From an uncultured Alphaproteobacteria bacterium (GTDB lineage Bacteria > Pseudomonadota > Alphaproteobacteria > HIMB59 > GCA-002718135): a stretch of 47,319 bases of DNA. The notes beneath the pieces were generated by a model. The model ran no database searches, was not told the origin of the DNA, and saw only the letters and a program-made list of their open reading frames with translations. Positions within the stretch are counted from its first letter, which is position 1, and each line of letters begins with the position of its first letter. Positions 20,405 to 30,867 of this stretch are shown here, piece after piece. Both the position numbers and the translations under genes were made by a program. The DNA lies in assembly GCA_902627245.1 (NCBI GenBank), contig CACOIH010000010.1, positions 1-47,319 on the forward strand, written 5' to 3'.

Positions 20405-21448
20405 ATGACTCAAAAATATAATATAGCAGTTGTTGGCGCAACAGGGGCAGTAGGAACCGAAATTGTTCAAATATTAGAACAAAGAGATTTTCCAATTGAT
20501 AAGTTGTTTTTATTGGCATCATCAAAATCAAAAGGAAAAAAAGTAGAATTTAGAGATCAAGAAATTATTGTTGAAGATCTATCAGAGTTTGATTTTTCAA
20601 AAGCACATATAGGCTTGTTTTCACCTGGAGGAAAAATTTCTGCTAAATATGCTCCTAAAGCAGCTAAAGCAGGATGTTTAGTGATAGATAATACCTCACA
20701 TTTTCGAATGCATCATAATATTCCATTAATTGTACCTGAAGTTAATGCAAAAGCTCTAGATGAATTTTTTGATGATGAAAATAGAACAAACATAATATCA
20801 AATCCTAATTGTTCAACAATACAGATGGTTGTTGCTTTAAAGCCACTTCACGAAAAAGCAATTATAAACAGAGTGGTTGTATCCACATATCAAGCAGTAT
20901 CTGGTGCGGGTAAAATAGGCATGGATGAATTATTTAATCAAACACAAAATGTTTATGCAAATCAAGAGTTAAAAAAAGAAAAGTTTACCAAGCAAATAGC
21001 ATTTAATGTTATTCCACATATTGGAGCATTTTTAGAAAATGGTAATACTGAAGAAGAACAAAAAATGATTGATGAAACAAAAAAAATTCTAGATCAGGGA
21101 ATTAATGTCTCAGCAACGTGTGTTAGAACAGCAGTTTTTATAGGACATTCAGAAGCGATAAATATAGAATTTGACTCCCCAATAGATGAAAAAGATGCGA
21201 ATGAAATTTTATCTAACACTGATGGTATATCAGTAATTGATCACAGAAAAGATGAAGGATATATTACCCCAGTAGAAATTGCAGGAGAGGATAAAGTTTA
21301 TATTAGCAGAATAAGAAATGATCAATCTATTGATAATGGTTTAAATTTATGGGTTGTATCTGATAATCTTCGGAAAGGTGCTGCTCTTAATGCTGTTCAA
21401 ATTGCTGAATTAGTAATCTCTGAATATTCAAATTTTATAAAAATATAA
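20405..21448 (+). CDS. asd: Aspartate-semialdehyde dehydrogenase
   Basis: VVGATGAVGTEIVQILEQRDFP; NPNCSTIQMVVALKPLH; TYQAVSGAG. Confidence 0.97.
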   Translation: MTQKYNIAVVGATGAVGTEIVQILEQRDFPIDKLFLLASSKSKGKKVEFRDQEIIVEDLSEFDFSKAHIGLFSPGGKISAKYAPKAAKAGCLVIDNTSHFRMHHNIPLIVPEVNAKALDEFFDDENRTNIISNPNCSTIQMVVALKPLHEKAIINRVVVSTYQAVSGAGKIGMDELFNQTQNVYANQELKKEKFTKQIAFNVIPHIGAFLENGNTEEEQKMIDETKKILDQGINVSATCVRTAVFIGHSEAINIEFDSPIDEKDANEILSNTDGISVIDHRKDEGYITPVEIAGEDKVYISRIRNDQSIDNGLNLWVVSDNLRKGAALNAVQIAELVISEYSNFIKI

Positions 21449-21461
21449 TAATCTTTTACAA

Positions 21462-21536
21462 TGGCGGTCTCGTAGGGACTCGAACCCCAAATCCATGTTC
21501 CGAAGACACGTGTGATATCCATTTCACCACGAGACC
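21462..21536 (-). tRNA. tRNA-Arg, anticodon UCG, CCA encoded
   Basis: Reverse complement GGTCTCG TG GTGA AATGGATA TCAC A CGTGT CTTCGGA ACATG GATT TGGGG TTCGAGT CCCTA CGAGACC G CCA; all four stems pair. Confidence 0.96.
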
Positions 21537-21584
21537 TTTTAAATAACTATTATATATTATGTGATTAGTTTTAAGAAATTTAAA

Positions 21585-22178
21585 TTACCAAGAGCTATCT
21601 GGCTGTTTTAAAAACTCTTCTTCATCATGTGTTGACTTTCTGCTTAAAATTTTATTTCTATGAGGATATCTTCCAAACTTTTTTATTGCAACGGTGTGGT
21701 CATTCCATGCTTTTTTTATTCTTATATATTCAACATGATCCTTTAAATAAGTATCTACTAATTTATGACCAAAGATATGATCACTAATATCCTCGCTGTG
21801 GATTAGTGGTAAAAGAAGAAAATGTATTTTATCTTCTTCTAGATCTTCTAAAAAACCTCTGTCTACTGCCTCATTTACTATCAATCTACATCTATAATCT
21901 TGTTCGTAAGCTTTTGGATCATTTCTATAAAAATTTCTAGATAGTTGATCTAACAACATAATTAAGGCAACACATTCTTCAGGATTATCTTGCCATTCAT
22001 CACACTGGTGGTTAACTGCATTTGTAAAGTCGTTGAAAAATAATTTTTTTAATAGAATATCAAATTTATCATCTTTTTTAAACCATTTCTCCAGAGATGT
22101 TTTAACAAAACAAAAATCAAGAATAACTTTAGCTCTTTCATTAATCATATAGCTGTAATATAAATAAGTCTTCTCCAT
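21585..22178 (-). CDS. DUF924 family protein (start may be the internal Met at 22148)
   Basis: ECVALIMLLDQLSRNFYRNDPKAYEQD; FLLLPLIHSED; DHTVAIKKFGRYPHRNKIL. Confidence 0.92.
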   Translation of the reverse strand: MEKTYLYYSYMINERAKVILDFCFVKTSLEKWFKKDDKFDILLKKLFFNDFTNAVNHQCDEWQDNPEECVALIMLLDQLSRNFYRNDPKAYEQDYRCRLIVNEAVDRGFLEDLEEDKIHFLLLPLIHSEDISDHIFGHKLVDTYLKDHVEYIRIKKAWNDHTVAIKKFGRYPHRNKILSRKSTHDEEEFLKQPDSSW

Positions 22179-22856
22179 ATGACATTAAATAAATTAAATA
22201 AATCAATAATTCAGTGCAGAAAATGTAATCGGTTAGTTCATTTTAGAGAAAAAATTGCCAATGAGAAAAGACGTCAATATTTTGATCAAGATTATTGGGG
22301 CAAACCTATTACTGGTTATGGTGACCCTAGCGCTAAGCTTTTGATGGTTGGGTTAGCGCCTGCAGCACATGGCGGTAACAGGACAGGCAGAGTATTTACT
22401 GGAGATAAATCAGCAGATTTTTTGTTCAAATGCTTATACGAATCTGGTTTTTCCAATCAACCACTATCAGTAAACAAAAATGATGGTTTGAAACTTAATA
22501 ATTTGTACCTTACGACTGCTTTAAAATGTGTTCCGCCAGAAGACAAGCCAACATCAAATGAATTAAAAACTTGTTTTAATTTTTTTAGTAAAGAAATTAG
22601 TTCATTAAAAAATATCACAATTATATTAGCTCTTGGTAAAATAGGTCATGATGCGTGTATCAATTATTACAAGCAATATTATGATATAAAAAACAAGGAT
22701 TATATATTCAGTCATGGAAGTAAAAATAAACTTCCTGATAAGAAGATACTTATGGGAAGTTATCACCCTAGTCCACGTAACGTGAACACTGGAAGAATTA
22801 ACAAATCAAAAATGGTTAATCTATTAAAAAAAGTAAAAAAAGAACTGGATAATTAA
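22179..22856 (+). CDS. Uracil-DNA glycosylase family 5-like (UdgB-type)
   Basis: CRKCNRLVHFRE; LLMVGLAPAAHGGNRTGRVFTGDKSADFL; GSYHPSPRNVNTGR. Confidence 0.85.
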   Translation: MTLNKLNKSIIQCRKCNRLVHFREKIANEKRRQYFDQDYWGKPITGYGDPSAKLLMVGLAPAAHGGNRTGRVFTGDKSADFLFKCLYESGFSNQPLSVNKNDGLKLNNLYLTTALKCVPPEDKPTSNELKTCFNFFSKEISSLKNITIILALGKIGHDACINYYKQYYDIKNKDYIFSHGSKNKLPDKKILMGSYHPSPRNVNTGRINKSKMVNLLKKVKKELDN

Positions 22857-24058
22857 TGAAGAAATTTTTTTTGCAAGATCCAAAGTTACTCACGTATGGA
22901 TTTTTAGTAATTTTTTTTGCAAGTTACGGTCAAACTTTTTTTATAGCTTTGTTTAATAATGATATAAAAAAAATTTATAACCTTTCTGATGGTGAATTTG
23001 GAATGGTATACGCCATTGCAACTACCACTAGCTCATTATTATTAATCAATTTTGCTAAAATAATAGATTTTGTTGATTTGAGAATTTATTCATTTTTAGT
23101 AACCTTGGGATTACTCTTACCCTGCCTTGCAATCTATTTTCTTCCAGAAAACATTATATATCTTTTTATAATAATATTTGCTTTACGTTTTTTTGGTCAG
23201 GGCGCTATGAGTCATGCTGGAATAACCTCACTAACAAGGTACTTTGGTAAGAATAGGGGCAAAGCAATATCAATTGGAAACTTAGGCGGGATGATTGGTG
23301 TAATGTTTTTACCAGTTCTTGTAGTTTACCTGTATCAGTTTTTTGATTTTAAACAAATTTGGTTAATGTGTTCACTATCTATAATCCTTTTTTTGCCTAT
23401 TCTTTATTTTACTTTGAGCAATCAAAACGAAAGACAAACTAATTTTAATGTCTCAAATAAAAAAAGTAAAAAAAATTGGACTACACTACAAGTAATCAAA
23501 GATAAAAGATTCATAATATTTTTGCCATTAACTATATCATTTTCATTCATAGGTACCGGACTAATGTTTCATCAAATTTTTATTTTTACAGAAAAGGGAT
23601 GGACACTTGAAATGCTTGGAACCGGTTTTATTTTTTTAGGTGCTTTTTCTATTATTGGACTTCTTTTCGGTGGGCCATTGATTGACTTGTTGAACCCAAG
23701 AAAAGCTATTATGTATTTATTATTACCAATTTTTCTTGGAATTATAATTTTGTTTTTTTTTAACAATTTTTATTTTTTAATAATATATATGTCATTATAT
23801 GGTTTAAATTTAGGAATTTCAGCCCCTTTTACAGGCTCTTTATGGGCTGAACTTTTTGGTCTAGAAAGTATTGGAACTGTAAAAGCACTTTTTCATGCAA
23901 TCTCTGTTTTAGCCAGTGCTATTTCACCAGTTGTTTTTGGTTATATAATTGATTGGGGTTATGGAATTAAAGTTATTTGTATTATTTCATTAATTATGAT
24001 TATATTTTCTTCACTTTTACCTGTATTTTTTGAAAACCATGAACAAAGAAATAAATGA
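22856..24058 (+). CDS. MFS transporter
   Basis: About 12 TM segments; RYFGKNRGKAISIGNLGGMIG. Confidence 0.88.
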   Translation: MKKFFLQDPKLLTYGFLVIFFASYGQTFFIALFNNDIKKIYNLSDGEFGMVYAIATTTSSLLLINFAKIIDFVDLRIYSFLVTLGLLLPCLAIYFLPENIIYLFIIIFALRFFGQGAMSHAGITSLTRYFGKNRGKAISIGNLGGMIGVMFLPVLVVYLYQFFDFKQIWLMCSLSIILFLPILYFTLSNQNERQTNFNVSNKKSKKNWTTLQVIKDKRFIIFLPLTISFSFIGTGLMFHQIFIFTEKGWTLEMLGTGFIFLGAFSIIGLLFGGPLIDLLNPRKAIMYLLLPIFLGIIILFFFNNFYFLIIYMSLYGLNLGISAPFTGSLWAELFGLESIGTVKALFHAISVLASAISPVVFGYIIDWGYGIKVICIISLIMIIFSSLLPVFFENHEQRNK

Positions 24059-24179
24059 AAGTTTAAATTTCCTCTTAAAAGAATACAAAAGATTACTTAA
24101 AAAAAAAGAAATGAAAATCATATCAAAAGCTGAAGATGAAACATTAAAAAAATTATCTTCATTTTTAGGTAAGAAATAA
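24039..24179 (+). CDS. Small (46 aa) charged hypothetical protein
   Basis: MNKEINESLNFLLKEYKRLLKKKEMKIISKAEDETLKKLSSFLGKK*; overlaps MFS 3' end and shares TAATG with the next gene. Confidence 0.5.
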   Translation: MNKEINESLNFLLKEYKRLLKKKEMKIISKAEDETLKKLSSFLGKK

Positions 24180-25219
24180 TGTCTTTCAGTGTTATTGATC
24201 AATATAATAGTTTTGTTGAAAATAATTTTATAAAAACTAGTCAGGCTCAGCTAGAAGTCCTAAAAAAATTAAATTCAGTTTGGAAAAAAAATAATAAAAA
24301 TAGTCTATTTATTAAGTCTAAAAAAAAAGATGGCATTTATTTATACGGAACAGTTGGAACAGGAAAAACTTTTTTATTAAATCTTTTTTATCAAAACTCA
24401 AAAGTAGGAAAAAAAATACATTTTAATAACCTCATGATCAGAATTCACGAAGTAGTTCAAAGCTCTAACAATAAAGATAAAGCAATTGAAGAATATATAA
24501 AAAAAATCGGTAAAAATTTTAAAATTTTATTTATTGATGAAATGCATATATTTAATATTGTTGATGCACTGATTATAAAAAAGATATTTTTTCTATTAAA
24601 TAAGCACAATATTTTTATAGTTATTTCCTCAAATTTTAAACCTGATGATTTGTATAAAGATGGCCTCCAAAGAAATGATTTTATTCCATTTATTGAGCTT
24701 ATAAAAAGTAATTTTGAAATTATTAATATGAAACTTAGTACAGATTATAGAAGACAAACTTTAAATCAGTCAAAAACATACTTCACTCCAATAAATAATG
24801 AAACACGACAAGAATTTGAAATTTTATTTAATAAGTTTGTTGACAACACTCATTTAACTAAAATTATTATAAAATCTAATAGTAGAAAAATAGTATTTGA
24901 TAAATGTAGCTCAAATATTTTAATGACAGATTTTAAAAAATTATGCGAAGATAATTTTAGTCATCAAGATTATATCAATATATCAAAAAATTTTAATATC
25001 ATATTTCTAAATAATGTACCCGAACTTGATGATCAAAAAAAAGATTCTTGTAGAAGATTCATAAGCCTTATTGATATGCTTTATGAAAATAAATGTTCAA
25101 TAGTGATTCTTGCAGCAAAACCTATTTCTTCTCTAAATTCTATCCAAAGTCTAAATGATGAATTTAAAAGAACTGCTAGCAGACTATATGAAATGACAAT
25201 AGTCCAGCCTATAAAATGA
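24179..25219 (+). CDS. zapE: Cell division protein ZapE / AFG1-family ATPase
   Basis: GIYLYGTVGTGKTFLLNLFY Walker A; FKILFIDEMHIFNIVDALII Walker B; LSTDYRRQ. Confidence 0.92.
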   Translation: MSFSVIDQYNSFVENNFIKTSQAQLEVLKKLNSVWKKNNKNSLFIKSKKKDGIYLYGTVGTGKTFLLNLFYQNSKVGKKIHFNNLMIRIHEVVQSSNNKDKAIEEYIKKIGKNFKILFIDEMHIFNIVDALIIKKIFFLLNKHNIFIVISSNFKPDDLYKDGLQRNDFIPFIELIKSNFEIINMKLSTDYRRQTLNQSKTYFTPINNETRQEFEILFNKFVDNTHLTKIIIKSNSRKIVFDKCSSNILMTDFKKLCEDNFSHQDYINISKNFNIIFLNNVPELDDQKKDSCRRFISLIDMLYENKCSIVILAAKPISSLNSIQSLNDEFKRTASRLYEMTIVQPIK

Positions 25220-26202
25220 AAAGATTTTTAAAATATCTTATCAGCATATTTATTGTTTTATCTTTTATTTATTATGGCGCTGGTTTTTACGTAGCTTATC
25301 AAATTTTAAAAATCGATTATTCTTGTGGTATGCACGAAGGATCACTCCCAAATACTTGGAGTACATCGATTGATGCACATCAATATAAGGATATTTCTCA
25401 GAGAACACTTAGAGAAAACTTTCCATATGAAAATTATTATTTAGATGAGTGGCAAGACGTTTATTTTTTATCAAGAGAAGAAAATATTAAACTAAATGGT
25501 TGGCTATTTAATTATTTTCCAAATAGACCAATTATAATAGTTACACATGGTATAAATCCTAATGGTAAGTGCAAGTCAGAATCTAACTTAATTACGTCTC
25601 TTTTGGTTAAAAAAAAATTTAATGTTTTAACAATAGACTTAAGAAATTATGGTCAGAGTGACAGAACTTCGAAATATGAGGATTTAGGTTTAAAAAGTTA
25701 TAAAGATATTTTAGGAGCTTTTGATTTTCTTATTAATATTGGTTTTAAAAGTAATCAGATAGGTCTTCATGGAATTTCTCTTGGAGCAAGTACCTCTATA
25801 TTCGCAGCTCATGAAGAACCAGAAATTTTAGCAATCTGGTCCGATAGTCCAATAGCTGAATTTGGAATGGCGTTAACAGATGAAATAGCAAGGTATGGAT
25901 TATCAATCGAATTTGGTCCAGCAGTAAGTTTTGCTGGAAAAGTCTTAACTGGAATTGATCCTAGCTTATTATCTCCAGCTCTTAAACTTAGTAAAACACA
26001 GTCATATTTTTTTACACATGGCGACAAAGATACAAGAGTATTAACAAGACATTTTAAATTTTATGAGAGATATACTGTAAAAAATAAGATCAACGCGCAA
26101 TATTGGCTAGCAGAAGACTCCAACCATGTTGATAGCATGATAAAATACCCCGACGAATATGCTGATAAGATGGAAAATTTTTTTAATTCTGTTCTTGATT
26201 AA
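25216..26202 (+). CDS. Alpha/beta hydrolase with N-terminal membrane anchor
   Basis: IIVTHGINPNGKCKSES; LTIDLRNYGQSD; GLHGISLGAST nucleophile elbow. Confidence 0.85.
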   Translation: MKRFLKYLISIFIVLSFIYYGAGFYVAYQILKIDYSCGMHEGSLPNTWSTSIDAHQYKDISQRTLRENFPYENYYLDEWQDVYFLSREENIKLNGWLFNYFPNRPIIIVTHGINPNGKCKSESNLITSLLVKKKFNVLTIDLRNYGQSDRTSKYEDLGLKSYKDILGAFDFLINIGFKSNQIGLHGISLGASTSIFAAHEEPEILAIWSDSPIAEFGMALTDEIARYGLSIEFGPAVSFAGKVLTGIDPSLLSPALKLSKTQSYFFTHGDKDTRVLTRHFKFYERYTVKNKINAQYWLAEDSNHVDSMIKYPDEYADKMENFFNSVLD

Positions 26203-26206
26203 ATAA

Positions 26207-26344
26207 AGCCGGATATCTCAACTAGTTAGTACCTTGGCAGACACTTCTCTAGAATAGAAACTCATATAATCATCAAACGGCGGGTAAGATGATTAAAATC
26301 TCTTGGCGTTCCTCCGAAGCAAAGAAATTAAGCATTATCCGGCT
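26207..26344 (-). ncRNA. Candidate 6S RNA (ssrS-like)
   Basis: Perfect 9-bp closing stem (26336-26344/26207-26215), further G-U-containing helices, about 16/19-nt central bubble, terminal stem-loop; G-U pairs support minus strand; promoter-like boxes upstream. Confidence 0.62.
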
Positions 26345-26349
26345 ATGTT

Positions 26350-26378
26350 AGAATAATATCAAATTGTATAAAATTCAA
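26350..26378 (-). promoter_or_regulatory. Putative sigma-70-type promoter for the 26.2-26.3 kb RNA
   Basis: Minus strand TTGAAT (26378-26373), 17-nt spacer, TATTCT (26355-26350), 5 nt before the closing-stem A. Confidence 0.45.
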
Positions 26379-26427
26379 GGAATATAGCTATTTTTTACTA
26401 TCAATTATACTAAGGTTTGCCTTGCTA

Positions 26428-26444
26428 TGTTAATCTTATTAACA
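26428..26444. promoter_or_regulatory. Perfect palindrome upstream of sdhC (candidate operator)
   Basis: TGTTAAT-CTT-ATTAACA, 7-bp arms, about 115 bp upstream of sdhC ATG. Confidence 0.4.
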
Positions 26445-26558
26445 ATTTAGCTACTTTGTTTTTACTATATAAGAAAATTAGAAATCCTTGTTTTTTTTTG
26501 AAATTCTAGGAAAAATATATACTTAAGTAAATATAACTATTAAAATTGTAATTTTATA

Positions 26559-26930
26559 ATGATTGATAATCGTCCATTATCACCACATCTATCAATTCAC
26601 AAAAAGGTTCTTACAGCCCTTTTTTCAATATTCCACAGAATAACTGGAATTGGTTTAAGCTTAGGATCTATTCTAATTTCAATTTGGTTTTTACTTATAA
26701 GCCTAGGTCCAAATTATTTTGTATATTTTGAGATGATTTCAAAAAATATTTTATTTAAGTTTATTCTTTTAACTTGGACAATTGGGGTCTTTTACCATCT
26801 ATATAATGGCTGTAGAAAACTCTACTGGTCATTTGGAATTGGTATGGATTTAATTACTGTGTATAGATCTGGATATATAGTATTATTTCTAACACTTGCA
26901 TCTACTATATTAGTGTGGGTTCTAATATGA
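26559..26930 (+). CDS. sdhC: Succinate dehydrogenase cytochrome b556 subunit
   Basis: RPLSPHLSIHKKVLTALFSIFHRITGIGLSLG; HLYNGCRKLYWSFG. Confidence 0.95.
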   Translation: MIDNRPLSPHLSIHKKVLTALFSIFHRITGIGLSLGSILISIWFLLISLGPNYFVYFEMISKNILFKFILLTWTIGVFYHLYNGCRKLYWSFGIGMDLITVYRSGYIVLFLTLASTILVWVLI

Positions 26931-27265
26931 AAAATTATGCTTTAAAATGGGTAATTCAAAGAATTACAGCATCACTGCTTATACCATTAACTTTTTGGTT
27001 CATATATTCTGCAATTTCTCTTTCAAAAATGGAGTATGACGAAACAATTAGCTTCTTTCAGTCGTATTTGAACTCCTTTTTATTTTATGTAATGATGATA
27101 GCTATGCTTTTGCATGCAAAATTAGGCCTTCAAACAATAATAGATGATTATGTCACATCGAAAAAAATTTATAATTTAAGTAAATGGGGAATTAACTTAA
27201 CTTCGTATTTTTTAATGATATTATTAACTATTTTTATAATAAAAACTGCTATTTTTAATGTCTAA
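26927..27265 (+). CDS. sdhD: Succinate dehydrogenase hydrophobic membrane anchor subunit
   Basis: [45 protein letters not shown] 26927 in ATGA overlap with sdhC. Confidence 0.94.
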   Translation: MKNYALKWVIQRITASLLIPLTFWFIYSAISLSKMEYDETISFFQSYLNSFLFYVMMIAMLLHAKLGLQTIIDDYVTSKKIYNLSKWGINLTSYFLMILLTIFIIKTAIFNV

Positions 27266-29051
27266 CTCATATAATATAATAGATCATCATTATGATGTTG
27301 TTGTGATCGGTGCCGGGGGATCAGGCTTAAGAGCAACTCTGGGATGTGCTGAAGCTGGTTTAAAAACAGCATGTATTTCAAAAGTTTTTCCCACAAGAAG
27401 TCACACCGTTGCAGCTCAAGGAGGAATTGGTGCAGCATTAGGAAATATGGGAGAAGATAATTGGAAGTGGCATATGTACGACACCGTTAAGGGGTCTGAT
27501 TGGCTGGGTGATCAAGATGCAATAGAATATTTATGCTCTAAAGCACCAGAAGCAGTAATTGAACTTGAGGACTATGGAATGCCTTTCAGCAGAACAGATG
27601 ATGGTAAGATATATCAAAGACCCTTCGGAGGTCATCTTACAAATAATGGTGAGGGTGCTCCCGCTATGCGAGCTTGCGCTGCTGCCGATAGAACAGGTCA
27701 TGCATTATTGCATACTCTTTATCAACAATCATTAAAAAACAATGTTGAATTCTTTATTGAATATTTTGTTCTTGATTTAATTTCAGATGATAATGGTAAT
27801 TGTATTGGAGCAGTTGCTTGGTGTCTTGAAGATGGTTCAATTCATCGGTTTTTATCTCATCAAACAATACTCGCTACAGGAGGGTATGGAAGAGCATATT
27901 TTTCATCAACTAGTGCTCATATCTGCACGGGTGATGGAAGTGCAATGGCACTAAGGCAGAATTTACCGTTGTCTGATATGGAGTTTATTCAATTTCATCC
28001 AACTGGTGTATATGGAGCTGGTGTCTTAATTACTGAAGGAGCCAGAGGAGAGGGCGGTTATTTAACTAATAGCGATGGTGAAAGATTTATGGAACGTTAT
28101 GCTCCAAATGCTAAAGATTTAGCTTCTAGAGACGTTGTGAGTAGGGCTATGACTATAGAAATAAGTGAAAATAGAGGATGTGGAGATAATGCTGACCATG
28201 TTCTTCTACATCTTGAACACATAGATGCTGACACTTTGCACAAAAGATTACCTGGAATCTCTGAAACTGCAAAAATCTTTGCTGGAGTAGATTTAACTAA
28301 AGATCCAATACCTGTTTTACCAACAGTTCATTATAATATGGGTGGAGTTCCTACAAATTATAGGACAGAAGTTCTAAGACCTACTAAACAAAATCCAGAC
28401 AATGTGTGTGAAGGTTTAATGGCAGTAGGAGAAGCGGCTTGCGTATCTGTACATGGAGCAAATAGGCTTGGAACAAATTCACTTATCGATTTAGTAGTTT
28501 TTGGTAAAGCTGCTAGTTTAACTTGTAAAGAAAAAGTAAGACCTAACTCAAAAAAAATTGAAATAAGTAAGTCTAAAACAGATGATATTATTCAAAGATT
28601 TGACAGGATTAGAAATAGTAAAGGTAGTTCAACGACTGGTGAACTTAGAACGACAATGCAACATGTTATGCAAAAAAAATGTGCTGTTTTTAGAACACAT
28701 GATTTAATTTCTAAAGGCATAGAAGAATACCAAGATATTGAAGGTTCAATGGATAATATTGATATTAAAGATAAATCACTTGTATTTAACACTGATCTTG
28801 TCGAAGCCCTAGAGCTTCACAACCTAATGGCTCAATCAAAAGTAACATTATACTCAGCTCTTAATAGAAAAGAAAGTAGAGGAGCACATGCTCGTGAAGA
28901 TTATAAAGATAGAGATGATAAAAATTGGTTAGTTCATTCTTTAGCTTGGTTGAATGAAAATGGTGATGTAAATATGGGTTCAAGAGCAGTTCATATGAAC
29001 ACATTAACAAACCATGTTCAGCCAATTCCACCTAAAAGAAGAGTTTATTAA
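27258..29051 (+). CDS. sdhA: Succinate dehydrogenase flavoprotein subunit
   Basis: [54 protein letters not shown]. Confidence 0.98.
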   Translation: MSNSYNIIDHHYDVVVIGAGGSGLRATLGCAEAGLKTACISKVFPTRSHTVAAQGGIGAALGNMGEDNWKWHMYDTVKGSDWLGDQDAIEYLCSKAPEAVIELEDYGMPFSRTDDGKIYQRPFGGHLTNNGEGAPAMRACAAADRTGHALLHTLYQQSLKNNVEFFIEYFVLDLISDDNGNCIGAVAWCLEDGSIHRFLSHQTILATGGYGRAYFSSTSAHICTGDGSAMALRQNLPLSDMEFIQFHPTGVYGAGVLITEGARGEGGYLTNSDGERFMERYAPNAKDLASRDVVSRAMTIEISENRGCGDNADHVLLHLEHIDADTLHKRLPGISETAKIFAGVDLTKDPIPVLPTVHYNMGGVPTNYRTEVLRPTKQNPDNVCEGLMAVGEAACVSVHGANRLGTNSLIDLVVFGKAASLTCKEKVRPNSKKIEISKSKTDDIIQRFDRIRNSKGSSTTGELRTTMQHVMQKKCAVFRTHDLISKGIEEYQDIEGSMDNIDIKDKSLVFNTDLVEALELHNLMAQSKVTLYSALNRKESRGAHAREDYKDRDDKNWLVHSLAWLNENGDVNMGSRAVHMNTLTNHVQPIPPKRRVY

Positions 29052-29845
29052 TGGTTGAATTTTCTCTTCCAGCAAATTCAAAAGTAACAAATGGTAAACT
29101 ACATTCTAGTAAAGAGATAGCCGAGTCACCAAAAAAATTAGTAATTTATAGGTGGGACCCCGAAGATGATAAAAATCCAAGATTAGATACTTATGAAATA
29201 GATCAAAGTAAGTGTGGCCCCATGGTTTTAGATGCACTTATGAAAATTAAAAATGAGATTGATCCCACTCTTACATTTAGAAGATCTTGTCGTGAGGGTG
29301 TTTGTGGTTCATGTGCAATGAATATTGATGGAGTAAATACTCTTGCGTGTCTAAAAAGTATGTCTGATGTAAAAAAAGATATAAAAATTTATCCACTACC
29401 TCATATGCGAGTTGTTAAAGATTTAGTTCCAGATTTAAGTAAAGCTTATGAGCAATTGGCATCAATTAAACCTTGGCTTGAAAGAGCAAAGCCAAACGGT
29501 AAAAATTTAGACGATCAAAATGAAGAAAAAAAACAATCACCAAAAGATAGAGAAAAATTAGATGGGAAATGGGAATGTGTTTTATGCTTCTGTTGTACAA
29601 CATCATGCCCAAGCTATTGGTGGAATGGAGATGAATATTTGGGACCAGCTGTATTACTTCAAGCAGCAAGATGGGTTGAAGACTCCCGTGATGCTGAAAG
29701 AAAAAAAAGATTAACAGCAATAAATGACTCACTAAAACTTTATAGGTGTCATTCGATAATGAATTGTACTCGCTCTTGTCCCAAAGGTTTAAATCCTGCA
29801 AAGGAAATTGCCGGTTTAAAAAAGGCTATTGTTACAGAATTATAA
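29051..29845 (+). CDS. sdhB: Succinate dehydrogenase iron-sulfur subunit
   Basis: [61 protein letters not shown]. Confidence 0.98.
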   Translation: MVEFSLPANSKVTNGKLHSSKEIAESPKKLVIYRWDPEDDKNPRLDTYEIDQSKCGPMVLDALMKIKNEIDPTLTFRRSCREGVCGSCAMNIDGVNTLACLKSMSDVKKDIKIYPLPHMRVVKDLVPDLSKAYEQLASIKPWLERAKPNGKNLDDQNEEKKQSPKDREKLDGKWECVLCFCCTTSCPSYWWNGDEYLGPAVLLQAARWVEDSRDAERKKRLTAINDSLKLYRCHSIMNCTRSCPKGLNPAKEIAGLKKAIVTEL

Positions 29846-30826
<981 letters not shown>

Positions 30827-30867
30827 TTGTCTTTACTAACTAATCTAACTAATACGTTTTAATCAAA

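Noticed and set aside
26275-26287. AAACGGCGGGTAA resembles a conserved 23S rRNA segment (possible rRNA fragment)
   Set aside because: Only about 10 nt of similarity and located in the loop of a larger hairpin; no flanking rRNA homology.
26203-26345. Alternative identities for the structured RNA: plus-strand riboswitch for sdhC, tmRNA piece, SRP RNA, RNase P RNA
   Set aside because: Helices contain G-U pairs only on the minus strand; too far from sdhC for a typical riboswitch; no tRNA-like end or tag ORF, no SRP GGAA apical motif, far too short for RNase P.
29466-29801. 111-aa minus-strand ORF
   Set aside because: Antisense to sdhB, no recognisable motif.
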